From Mycobacterium gordonae (GTDB taxonomy: Bacteria > Actinomycetota > Actinomycetes > Mycobacteriales > Mycobacteriaceae): DNA of 64,000 bases. The notes under the pieces were generated by a model, which saw nothing but the letters and a program-made list of their open reading frames with translations, did not search any database and had not been told where the DNA came from. The stretch lies in contig NZ_CP070973.1 in NCBI RefSeq assembly GCF_017086405.1, positions 6,108,739-6,172,738 on the forward strand, given 5' to 3'. Both the position numbers and the translations under genes were made by a program. Shown here one piece after another: positions 46,201 to 53,029 of this stretch (position 1 is the stretch's first letter; every line of letters starts with the position of its first letter).

Positions 46201-48820
46201 CATCGGCACAGATCTCACCGGTGTCCTGCACGAGGGTGCGGGGCGAACAGTCTTCAACGTCGGCCTCGGCGACCTCGGTCAGCTGAACCTCGGTTTCGGC
46301 AACAGCGGCGATGCAAACATCGGCAACGGAAATGTCGGCAGCCTCAACATCGGCAGCGGCAACATCGGCAGCTTCAACCTGGGCAGCGGCAACATCGGCA
46401 CCTCCAACGTCGGCTTCGCCAATACCGGACCCGGTCTCAGCGCGGCCCTGGGCAACGTCGGCCTGGCCAACACCGGTAGCCACAACCTCGGCCTCGGCAA
46501 CTTCGGCGAGGGCAACATCGGCCTGGGCAACACCGGTACCGGCAACATCGGCATCGGTCTGACCGGCGACAACCAAATAGGCTTCGGCGCACTGAATTCC
46601 GGCACCGGCAACCTCGGCCTGTTCAACTCCGGAACCAACAACATCGGCATCGGCAACTCCGGCACCGGCAACTTCGGGCTCTTCAATTCCGGGAGCAACA
46701 ACACCGGGGTCGGCAACACCGGGATCGCCAATACCGGGATGCTCAACGCTGGGCGGTTCAACACGGGTTTGGCAAACCCGGGCAGTTACAACACCGGCGC
46801 CTACAACACCGGCCACACCAACACGGGCATCGCCAACACCGGCGACTACAACACCGGCGTGGCCAACACCGGCAACTACAACACCGGCATAGCCAACACC
46901 GGCGATATCAACACCGGCGCGTTCATCACCGGGGACATGAACAACGGTGTCCTCTGGCGAGCCGACTCCCAGGGCCTGATCGGCGCCAACTACACCATCA
47001 CGATCCCCGAAATACCCGGATTCTTCGACGTCAAGATCCCGATCAACATCCCCATCACCGTGTCCTCCTCCCCCGCCAATATCCAGGCTTTTGGTGCCGA
47101 CCCGGTCTATTTCGAGACACTCGACGGCGCGGTCTTCGGCTTCATCGGCCCCTTCAAGTTCTCCCAGATCGCCTTCGACATATCCAATCCCGCGGTGGTG
47201 CTCAACATCGGCAACCCCGATGGTTCGACGGTGATCGAGATCGCCGGAACCGGTGGCCTCGGCCCGATCCGCATTCCGCTCCTCGACATTCCGGCAACCC
47301 CTGGATTCTTCAACTCTTCGCCGCATTCATCGGGCTTCTGGAACAGCGGCGACGGCAGTTCGTCAGGCTTCTTCAACACCGGTGCCAACAATTCCGGTTT
47401 CCAGAACATATCGTTCGGAAGCCTGGGCAATTCGGGCCTGAGAAATGTGGGGGCGTTGCAGTCGGGCCTGGAAAACTGGGGCAACAGCGTCTCGGGGTTG
47501 GCGAACGCGAGTCCTCTGGGGTTCGCCACGCCGGCGCAGCTCTCGGGTATCGACAATATCGGCGCCAACCTGGCCGGACTGTTACGCGACGGCGCCCTGG
47601 GAACAACACTCAACGGCGGCCTGGCGAACGTCGGTGCCCTGAATCTGGGCAGCGTCAACACGGGCTTGGCGAATCTCGGCAGCGGCAACATCGGCAGCTT
47701 CAATATCGGCAGCGGCAACATCGGCAGCTTTGACGTCGGCAGCGGCAACATCGGCAGCTTCAATGTCGGCAGCGGCAATATCGGCAGCTACAACCTGGGG
47801 TTCGGCAACTCCGGCACATTGCTCACCGCGGGACTGCGCAATATCGGATTGGGCAACACCGGCAGCCACAACCTGGGTCTGGGCAACTTCGGCGATGGCA
47901 ATATCGGCTTCGGCAACACCGGCACCGGAAACATCGGCATCGGCCTCACGGGAGACAACCAGATTGGCTTCGGCGCGCTGAATTCCGGCACCGGCAACCT
48001 CGGCCTGTTCAACTCCGGCACCAACAACATCGGCATCGGCAACTCCGGCACCGGCAACCTCGGCCTGTTCAACTCCGGCACCAACAACATCGGCATCGGC
48101 AATACCGGTAGAAGTAATAGCGGATTGTTCAACGCCGGTATCTCCAACATGGGAATCTCCAACGCGGGTACCGCCAATACCGGCCTCTACAACGCCGGCT
48201 CCGGCAATACCGGAAGCGTCAATCCCGGCGATCACAACAGCGGCGCGCTGAACTCGGGCAACTTCAACACCGGCTTCTTCAACAGTGGAAATTTCAACAC
48301 TGGCTTTGCCAACAGTGGTGACGTCAACACCGGCGCGTTCAACACCGGCAGTGACAACAACGGCTTCTTGTGGCAGGGCGATGACGAGGGACTGGCCAGA
48401 ATCGGCTACCACATCACAATTCCCGAGATCCCCTACCGCTACCACATTCACAGCGACATCTCGGTGCCGATTACCGGCACCATCGGAGAAATCACCCAGG
48501 CGTCGTTCACGATCGACGAGATTCACTACGTCATCTTCGCGGGAGACCAGAAGGTGAAGGAAGGCTTCTTCGGGGGCTGGACGATCGATCAGAGCACGCT
48601 GCTGTCGCCGACGAACATCGATTACCTCATCCACGAAGTTCTCGATTATCCCGGCACCGGCACCTTCGGCCCCTTCACATTCGGCTTCGACTTTCAGCAG
48701 CGGCCCGGATTCTTCAATTCCTCCGGCGGTCCTTCATCTGGTTTCTTCAACTCCAGCACCGGCAGTTCCTCGGGCCTCTTCAACTCCGGAAGCGGGAGCT
48801 ACTCGGGATTTTTCAGGTGA
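40256..48820 (+). CDS. giant PPE-MPTR protein
   Basis: 2,854 residues from ATG 40256. PPE domain (about 180 residues: LPPEIN, W-x-G in STWQGAA, MWAQDVAAMFDYH), then major polymorphic tandem repeats of the N-x-G-x-G-N type. The MPTR tract is divided by six non-repeat beta-rich segments, each beginning near 'IPEIP...IPINIPIT' and ending before 'GFGNSTTGPSSGFFNTGTGSSSGF': about 41505-41850, 42835-43200, 44215-44590, 45595-45950, 46945-47300 and 48360-48700. The period is 1.33-1.42 kb, i.e. a super-repeat of about 450-470 residues. MPTR proteins are ESX-5 substrates of unknown function. The frame is intact despite the repeats. Confidence 0.95.
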   Translation: MSFAVLPPEINSARMYLGAGTETIRQAAGAWAGLADRLGSAAASFAVVTTELTGSTWQGAASAAMADAATPYLGWLHSAAAQAERAATQAQLAAAAFEAAQAATVHPALIAVNRDRIVSLVSSNFLGQNTAAIAAAEAHYEQMWAQDVAAMFDYHAGASAAAAALQDAGRVHSLLGLLGPSDSPNPLSTFGRVGLANIGADNLGGGNLGNGNFGSGNLGSNNIGTGNRGNDNFGPANLGDRNIGFGNAGMNNLGIANSGMANIGLGNTGTGNIGIGLTGANQIGFGGLNSGNGNVGLFNSGTNNLGFFNSGNGNVGIGNAGSGNWGFANPGTGNLGLISAGNYNTGILNAGAVNSGFVNPGSYNTGLCNTGDVNTGSFNTGSHNSGDFNTGSYNTGWFNSGDLNTGAFNSGSFNNGMFVTGDNHGQVGINLAISIPTVPINFNYSIPINEVEQFGGNTVTIPGYYYSQTSFLNGFFYLGPLNIPTSSLTLPVVTINIGGPTTAIAMTFAGALEGRTIPILNIPGGPGFGNTTTGPSSGFFNTGAGSASGFGNLGSGNSGWQNVSTAALGNSGLRNVGALQSGVVNLGNSISGFYNTGTTGLDQPAGLAGVASIGANLAGVLHGPTGTLFNAGLADLGQLNAGFGNIGDLNLGNANLGKLNLGSANIGDFNIGSANIGDSNVGFANTGPLLSPGLANIGLANTGSHNIGLANFGDGNIGLGNTGTNNLGIGLTGDHQVGFGALNSGTGNIGLFNSGANNIGIGNSGTGNFGLFNSGARNSGLLNTGVTNTGLLNTGTLNTGLGNPGAGNTGAYNTGHTNTGIANTGDYNTGLANTGNYNTGTANAGDINTGAFNTGRTSNGFFWRGDSEGLNGSDYTIRIPEIPLHMVGTIPINIPITSTVTDAIYSGMVISNIPFGFTVGIGPVPAFTGVVNALEIPQVVVGYPPGVPAPHGLIGGPKTSIDITGFASIGPVDWTIVRFGGQPGFGNSTALPSSGFFNSGTGTSSGFFNIGANNSGYRNIDFGNSGLANIGALQSGMSNLGNSISGWANASPLGTSSPADLSGFQNVGTDLAGLLRDGANGTVVNAGPANLGGLNLGSANIGGLNLGSGNIGNLNFGSGNIGSLNLGSANIGDFNLGLANIGNSNIGFANAGPALTAGLGNIGLANTGVDNVGFGNFGSDNVGFGNTGTGNIGVGLTGDHQIGIGALNSGTGNIGLLNSGTNNVGIGNSGTGNFGFFNSGNYNTGIGNTGSTNTGFFNTGIANTGIANTGNYNSGSFNAGNFNTLDFNPGDYNTGSFNTGAYNTGVANTGNVNTGALIGGSYSNGILWRGDHQGLFGIDLGLVIPNTAIPVHLDIKIPINIPFEFLLDTIVVPTFVLPQYSASINILGTGETRALTVGPIRIPTLGFDLPGIAGTIGGAGTVLEIGGSGGIGPIRIPIFDSPATTGFGNSTIGPSSGFFNTGTGSTSGFGNAGGNLSGFLNIAAGSAGLSGVKNLGELVSGMSNIGNTVSGILNTSTLNFASTADVSGIANTGSRLSGVLHNPWHFNVGFANDGGPNLGNANLGSLNLGNGNIGNVNVGSANLGSFNIGLGNLGAHNIGLGNLGGDNLGLGNLGAANSGFANAGEGNVGLGNTGTGNVGFGNNGTGNIGFGLTGAHQVGFGALNSGSGNIGLFNSGTDNIGLFNSGTGNFGIGNSGDGNTGIGNAGNYNTGLFNSGNVNTGLLNAGNHNTGICNAGNTNTGIANTGNYNTGSFNSGNFNTGMANSGNVNTGAFNTGSYSNGLFWQQDYQGLIGLRAGIFIPEIPLLNMTLNVPVNIPIDIDLGGIDFQGFTWPPFFIDVLGLFGIRLGPIIIPRPILGRLPVVTGLIGGPGSTINIDITSGVGPISIPLIDIPATPGFGNSTTGPSSGFFNQGTGSSSGFGNFGANNSGWQNVATGGLGNSGAANLGALQSGMYNLGNSVSGLFNTGTAGFAAPAHLSGLANIGTDLTGVLHEGAGRTVFNVGLGDLGQLNLGFGNSGDANIGNGNVGSLNIGSGNIGSFNLGSGNIGTSNVGFANTGPGLSAALGNVGLANTGSHNLGLGNFGEGNIGLGNTGTGNIGIGLTGDNQIGFGALNSGTGNLGLFNSGTNNIGIGNSGTGNFGLFNSGSNNTGVGNTGIANTGMLNAGRFNTGLANPGSYNTGAYNTGHTNTGIANTGDYNTGVANTGNYNTGIANTGDINTGAFITGDMNNGVLWRADSQGLIGANYTITIPEIPGFFDVKIPINIPITVSSSPANIQAFGADPVYFETLDGAVFGFIGPFKFSQIAFDISNPAVVLNIGNPDGSTVIEIAGTGGLGPIRIPLLDIPATPGFFNSSPHSSGFWNSGDGSSSGFFNTGANNSGFQNISFGSLGNSGLRNVGALQSGLENWGNSVSGLANASPLGFATPAQLSGIDNIGANLAGLLRDGALGTTLNGGLANVGALNLGSVNTGLANLGSGNIGSFNIGSGNIGSFDVGSGNIGSFNVGSGNIGSYNLGFGNSGTLLTAGLRNIGLGNTGSHNLGLGNFGDGNIGFGNTGTGNIGIGLTGDNQIGFGALNSGTGNLGLFNSGTNNIGIGNSGTGNLGLFNSGTNNIGIGNTGRSNSGLFNAGISNMGISNAGTANTGLYNAGSGNTGSVNPGDHNSGALNSGNFNTGFFNSGNFNTGFANSGDVNTGAFNTGSDNNGFLWQGDDEGLARIGYHITIPEIPYRYHIHSDISVPITGTIGEITQASFTIDEIHYVIFAGDQKVKEGFFGGWTIDQSTLLSPTNIDYLIHEVLDYPGTGTFGPFTFGFDFQQRPGFFNSSGGPSSGFFNSSTGSSSGLFNSGSGSYSGFFR

Positions 48821-48858
48821 TGCCGAGGGGAAGTGGCGTCCGTAGCACGCGGTCACTC

Positions 48859-48887
48859 CGACCGGCTGCCCGTGGCGCGGCCGGTCG
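48859..48887. terminator. stem-loop between convergent PPE-MPTR and PE_PGRS genes
   Basis: CGACCGGC (48859-48866) pairs with GCCGGTCG (48880-48887) around a 13-nt loop. Position fits a terminator for the PPE-MPTR transcript; no U tract. Confidence 0.5.
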
Positions 48888-48950
48888 ACCGCGCTTGACC
48901 ACGTTCTCAGGGTTCGGCGGCGCGACCCGTCGCCAGTGGCTCTACCACCG

Positions 48951-50549
48951 CTAGAGGGTCGGCAGTCCGTTGGCGCCGCGCAACCCGAGCAGTTTCCCGC
49001 CGATTCCACCGACACCGCCGTCGCAACCGAATGCCGGGCCGTAGCCGGCGTCGCCCCCGTCGCCGCCGTTGCCGAACAGGCGCGCATCACCGCCGTCTCC
49101 GCCGACCCCGCCGCCGCCTGATGCGGCGGTCCCCCCGTCACCGCCGTCCCCGCCCGGGCCGATCAGGCCGGCCCTGCCACCCACTCCCCCGGCGCCACCG
49201 GCGCCGGGGGCGGCAAACCCGCCCGAACCGCCGACGCCACCGTCGCCACCGAAACCGTAGAGCAGCCCGGCGTCACCTCCGGCGCCGCCGGTCCCCCCTC
49301 TGGTGCCGCTGGCCCCACCGGCTCCGCCTGCCCCGCCGTCGCCGAACAGGATGCCGGCATCACCGCCGCCACCGCCCGGCCCTCCTTGGAGATGACCGAT
49401 GCCGCCCGCACCACCCGCACCGCCGGTTCCATAGAGCAAGCCGGCCATACCGCCGGCTCCGCCCGTACCGCCGAGAGCGCCGCTGGTTCCGCCCTCGAGA
49501 TGGCCGGCACCGGCGGCCCCACCGGCGCCACCGGTTCCCGCCAGCAAGCCGGCGCGACCGCCGGCGCCGCCGTCACCGCCCGCCGCACCCCCGGTACCGC
49601 CGGTCCCCCCGACCCCGCCCGCGCCGTACAGCAGGCCGGCGGCCGCCCCGGACCCGCCGCCGCCGCCGTCGACGCGACCCGCGCCGCCGGCACCTCCTGA
49701 CCCGCCGGTACCGAAGATCCAGCCGCCGTGGCCGCCGGCACCGCCGGCACCGCCGGTACCGGTCACGCCGAGACCGCCGGTGCCACCGACGGCGCCATGG
49801 CCGAATAGAGGTGTCACCCCTCCCGTCCCGCCCGATCCGCCGATGCCGGTGACCCCGAGTCCACCGATCCCGCCGGCGCCTCCCGTGCCGAACAGCCCAC
49901 CGAACCCTCCGGGACCGCCGGCCCCGCCGTCGATCTGGCCGCTGCCACCGCCGCCGCCGGCACCGCCACTGCCGAACACCGCGCCGGCCCCGCCCCGGCC
50001 ACCTGCGCCGCCGGCGCCTGTGGTGGACGAACCACCGGCGCCACCAGCGCCGCCTCTACCGAATATGCCTGCCGCCCCGCCACTGCCACCGTTCTGGCCG
50101 CTCCCGCCCGACCCACCGTTACCACCGTTGCCGAACAGCAGTCCGCCCGCTCCCCCGGCCGCACCCGTCCCGGGCTCCCCGTCGGCACCATCGCCGATCA
50201 GCGGGCGGCCCAACAACGCTTGTGCCGGTGCATTGACGGCATTGAGCAACTCCTGAAGCAGCGCGACACTGCCCGTTTCGGCCGACGCGTACGCCTGTGC
50301 ACCGCCGCTGAGGCATTGCGTGAAGATGTCATAGGAAGCCGCCACCCGCGCGCCGGCCGCGTGGAACTGTCGGGCGTGGACACCGAACAACGCGGCCACC
50401 GCGGTCGATACTTCGTCGGCAGCGGCAGCCCTGATCGCGGTCGTCGATTCGGCTGCAATTGCGTTGGCTTCGTTTACAATTGAACCGATCCAGGACAGAT
50501 CCGCGGCCGCTGCCGCCACCACCTGAGACGACACAGTGAGGAACGACAT
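48951..50549 (-). CDS. PE_PGRS protein
   Basis: 532 residues from ATG 50549 (MSFLTVSSQVVAAAAADL); earlier in-frame starts at 50567 and 50585 cannot be excluded because no start has a strong ribosome site. PE domain diverges from the others (YDIFTQCLSGGAQAYASAETG), followed by 'NAPAQALLGRPLIGDGADG' and PGRS in which leucine turns (GLLYGTGGAGG) recur every 20-30 residues. C-terminus KLLGLRGANGLPTL is non-repeat, so the protein appears complete. Confidence 0.92.
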   Translation of the reverse strand: MSFLTVSSQVVAAAAADLSWIGSIVNEANAIAAESTTAIRAAAADEVSTAVAALFGVHARQFHAAGARVAASYDIFTQCLSGGAQAYASAETGSVALLQELLNAVNAPAQALLGRPLIGDGADGEPGTGAAGGAGGLLFGNGGNGGSGGSGQNGGSGGAAGIFGRGGAGGAGGSSTTGAGGAGGRGGAGAVFGSGGAGGGGGSGQIDGGAGGPGGFGGLFGTGGAGGIGGLGVTGIGGSGGTGGVTPLFGHGAVGGTGGLGVTGTGGAGGAGGHGGWIFGTGGSGGAGGAGRVDGGGGGSGAAAGLLYGAGGVGGTGGTGGAAGGDGGAGGRAGLLAGTGGAGGAAGAGHLEGGTSGALGGTGGAGGMAGLLYGTGGAGGAGGIGHLQGGPGGGGGDAGILFGDGGAGGAGGASGTRGGTGGAGGDAGLLYGFGGDGGVGGSGGFAAPGAGGAGGVGGRAGLIGPGGDGGDGGTAASGGGGVGGDGGDARLFGNGGDGGDAGYGPAFGCDGGVGGIGGKLLGLRGANGLPTL

Positions 50550-50594
50550 CGTATTTGCCACCGCCATACCGACAGGACTATCCAACCATCTTCA

Positions 50595-50660
50595 ACGTTA
50601 GGCGTGGCAACCGTCACGGACCAGCACAAGGTTCCGAACGGTCAGTTGCACCTGGCAGAA
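50595..50660 (-). promoter_or_regulatory. LysR-type composite promoter of the fourth minus-strand PE_PGRS
   Basis: Weakened dyad TTGCA-CCTGG-CAGAA (50646-50660) at the exact 26-bp spacing from ACCAG; -35 TGGTCC (50623-50618), -10 TAACGT (50600-50595), spacer 17 bp. The middle sequence GGTTCCGAAC is well conserved, which supports common origin in spite of the poor dyad. Confidence 0.55.
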
Positions 50661-50682
50661 GAAACTTTCCAGATGTGTTGAT

Positions 50683-50749
50683 TTGCGCCTCAGACAATCT
50701 TCTGTACAAAAGCTTCTGATAGACGCTCGATACCGCACACCGATAGCGT
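50683..50749 (+). promoter_or_regulatory. LysR-type composite promoter of the CoA-transferase
   Basis: Dyad TTGCG-CCTCA-GACAA (50683-50697; right arm degenerate), -35 TAGACG (50720-50725), -10 TAGCGT (50744-50749), spacer 18 bp. Identical -35 and -10 to the PPE-MPTR promoter. It faces away from the promoter at 50595-50660. Confidence 0.65.
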
Positions 50750-50799
50750 GGGTTGCGAGCAGAATGGAGCGCGGTTATGAAACCCTGGCTGGGCCGCCA

Positions 50800-51978
50800 A
50801 TGAATTTCACTGCAAATCAACCTCTCTCATCGTTACTTGTCGCGGACTTCTCCCGGGTGCTAGCCGGGCCGTACTGCACGATGACGCTGGGCGACCTCGG
50901 CGCGGACGTCGTGAAGGTGGAGCGACCGGGAGGCGGGGATGACACTCGGGCCTGGGGGCCTCCGTATGTCGACGGGGAAAGCACTTACTACGTCGGCGTC
51001 AATCGCAACAAACGCAGCGTCGTGCTGGATCTGCGCGACGCCGACGATCTGCGGCTGGCCAAGACACTGGCCGACAACGCCGATGTGCTGGTGGAGAACT
51101 TCCGGCCCGGCACGATGGCCGGGTTCGGTCTGGACGAATCGACGACCCGGCAGACCAATCCCGGCTTGGTGTATTGCAGCATAACCGCTTTCGGTCAGGA
51201 TGCCGGTGCGCACCTGGCCGGCTACGACCTGCTCGTCCAGGCACTCGGCGGGCTGATGAGCGTGACCGGCCCGAATCCTGGCCAGCCCACCAAAGTCGGG
51301 GTCGCCGTCGTCGATGTGTTGGCAGGTCTGTTCGCCACGGTAGGCATCCTGTCGGCGCTGCGGGAGCGCGACCGCACCGGCCGGGGTCAACACGTGGAGA
51401 TCAACCTGATGTCCACGCTGTTATCCGCACTGGCCAATCAGTCAGCCAGTTATGTTCTGGCGCAGAAAATCCCGCAGGCGATGGGAAATGCCCATCCCAG
51501 CATCGTCCCGTACGACACCTACCCCACCGGCGATGGAATGATCGTGCTGGCAGTGGGAAACGACAAGCAATTCGGTCGACTCTGTGAGGTCTTGGGTGTG
51601 GGCGACCTCGCACAGGATGTGCGATTCCGCACCAACGAGGCCAGAGTGTTGAATCGGGAGCGGCTGCGCGACCGGCTGGAGTGGGCGCTGTCGGCGCGGT
51701 CCGCCCGGGACTGGACCACCGCCCTGACCGATGCCGGCGTTCCCGCGGGCGCGGTCAACAACATCGCCGAAGCCTTCACGTACGCGTCCCGTCTCGGGTT
51801 GCAGCCGATCCGGCAGAGCCGCGACGACGACGGACCACTGGGCCGTCAGGTAGCCAGCCCGATCAGTTTTTCCGACACCCCGGTGACCTACCGGACTCGT
51901 GCCCCCAGACTCGGAGAGCACAATACCGAGATCCGTTCGTGGCTTGCCGGTCTCGAGGCCGAGCGTCAGACCGCCTAA
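50800..51978 (+). CDS. class III (CaiB/BaiF family) CoA-transferase
   Basis: 392 residues from ATG 50800. 'LVADFSRVLAGPYCTMTLGDLGADVVKVERPGGGDDTR' is a textbook family III start, and Asp143 in 'LAGYDLLVQA' is the catalytic aspartate; it is not a close copy of the CoA-transferase at 10423. It shares a control region with a PE_PGRS gene and is followed at 107 bp by LysR copy 3, so the promoter at 50683-50749 may drive both. Why a CoA-transferase belongs to a PE/PPE regulon is not clear; a CoA ester or its acid may be the effector. An ATG at 50764 is an alternative start. Confidence 0.92.
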   Translation: MNFTANQPLSSLLVADFSRVLAGPYCTMTLGDLGADVVKVERPGGGDDTRAWGPPYVDGESTYYVGVNRNKRSVVLDLRDADDLRLAKTLADNADVLVENFRPGTMAGFGLDESTTRQTNPGLVYCSITAFGQDAGAHLAGYDLLVQALGGLMSVTGPNPGQPTKVGVAVVDVLAGLFATVGILSALRERDRTGRGQHVEINLMSTLLSALANQSASYVLAQKIPQAMGNAHPSIVPYDTYPTGDGMIVLAVGNDKQFGRLCEVLGVGDLAQDVRFRTNEARVLNRERLRDRLEWALSARSARDWTTALTDAGVPAGAVNNIAEAFTYASRLGLQPIRQSRDDDGPLGRQVASPISFSDTPVTYRTRAPRLGEHNTEIRSWLAGLEAERQTA

Positions 51979-52084
51979 CGAAAGCCGACCATGACGAACG
52001 TCTCCCGGCCATATCGGCCGACCTGGTATTCAATCGAACGTTTTATGCTGGTAATTGCCGCTCGCGCAACTACCATCTGAGCCC

Positions 52085-52987
52085 GTGGAGCTTTATCAGC
52101 TGCGGTACTTCCAAACGGTCGCCGAGGTCGGCACGCTGCGCGACGCCGCGGAAAGACTGGCGGTGTCGCAATCGGCCGTGAGCAGGGCCATCGCCATGCT
52201 TGAACACGAGATCGGCGTGGAGTTGTTCACCCGGCGCGGCCGGGCCAACGAACTCAACCGATTCGGGGAAGCCTTCCTGCGGACCAGCCTGGCCTCTCAA
52301 CGCAGCCTCGAGACTGCCGTCGCGGGCGTGCGCCAGCTGGCGGGCGTCGACGCGGGGACGGTGGCCCTGGGTTTCCTCGTCTCGCTGGGGGTGGCCACGG
52401 TTCCCCGGCTGATTCGGCGTCACCACGATCAACACCCGGCGGCGCGCTTCGAACTGCGCCAGTGCGCCGGCCCCGCCCTGGTCAATGATCTGACCACCGG
52501 TGTCATCGACGTCTGCCTCAGCTATCCCATGGCCTTCGACGAATCGCCAGGGGTGAAGTGGCACAAGCTCTTTACTCAGCAGCTCTACGCCGTCGTAGAC
52601 CGCGACCACCCGTTGGCGCACCGAGACGTGATCGGCTTCGAAGAGCTCGCCGACCAGAAGTTCGTGGCCCTGGACCGCAACCACACGCTGCGGCGAATAT
52701 TCGACGACGCGTGCACACGCCATGACATGACGCCTTCCATTGCCTTCGAAGGCACCGACATCACCACCCTGCGCGGTCTGATCGGGGCGCGACTGGGCGT
52801 CGGAGTGCTGCCGAAGGCAGCGACGCCGCCGCCGGACATCGTCGAGATCGCGGTCGACGACCCACAATTGGTTCGGCCCATCGCCGTCGGATGGATGACC
52901 AACCGGTACTTGCCGCCGTCGGCCGCCGCGTTCCGCGACACCGCGATAGCGTCGTGTGGGCTACCGGATCAGGATTTCAGCGCTTAG
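52085..52987 (+). CDS. LysR-type regulator, copy 3
   Basis: 300 residues from GTG 52085, matching its paralogues from residue 2 (ELYQLRYFQTVAEVGTLRDAAERLAVSQSAVSRAIAMLE). Near-identical blocks to copies 1 and 2 run through the effector domain ('FEGTDITTLRGLIGARLGVGVLPKAA'), so ligands may be shared. A related dyad (TTGCC-GCTCG-CGCAA, 52055-52069) lies immediately upstream, enough for autoregulation, but without a good -35/-10 at the standard distance. Confidence 0.94.
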   Translation: MELYQLRYFQTVAEVGTLRDAAERLAVSQSAVSRAIAMLEHEIGVELFTRRGRANELNRFGEAFLRTSLASQRSLETAVAGVRQLAGVDAGTVALGFLVSLGVATVPRLIRRHHDQHPAARFELRQCAGPALVNDLTTGVIDVCLSYPMAFDESPGVKWHKLFTQQLYAVVDRDHPLAHRDVIGFEELADQKFVALDRNHTLRRIFDDACTRHDMTPSIAFEGTDITTLRGLIGARLGVGVLPKAATPPPDIVEIAVDDPQLVRPIAVGWMTNRYLPPSAAAFRDTAIASCGLPDQDFSA

Positions 52988-53029
52988 CCACGTAGACAAA
53001 GATCTAGCGGCACATGCCTATTGGAAGCG

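Noticed and set aside
45548..47326. Open minus-strand frame of 592 codons opposite the PPE-MPTR gene
   Set aside because: Val/Ala/Gly/Asp repeats mirror the NTG-NSG codons of MPTR; no ribosome site or domain.
41000..48700. CRISPR-like regular repeats
   Set aside because: The periodicity is that of coding MPTR pentapeptides in frame; there are no identical direct repeats with unique spacers.
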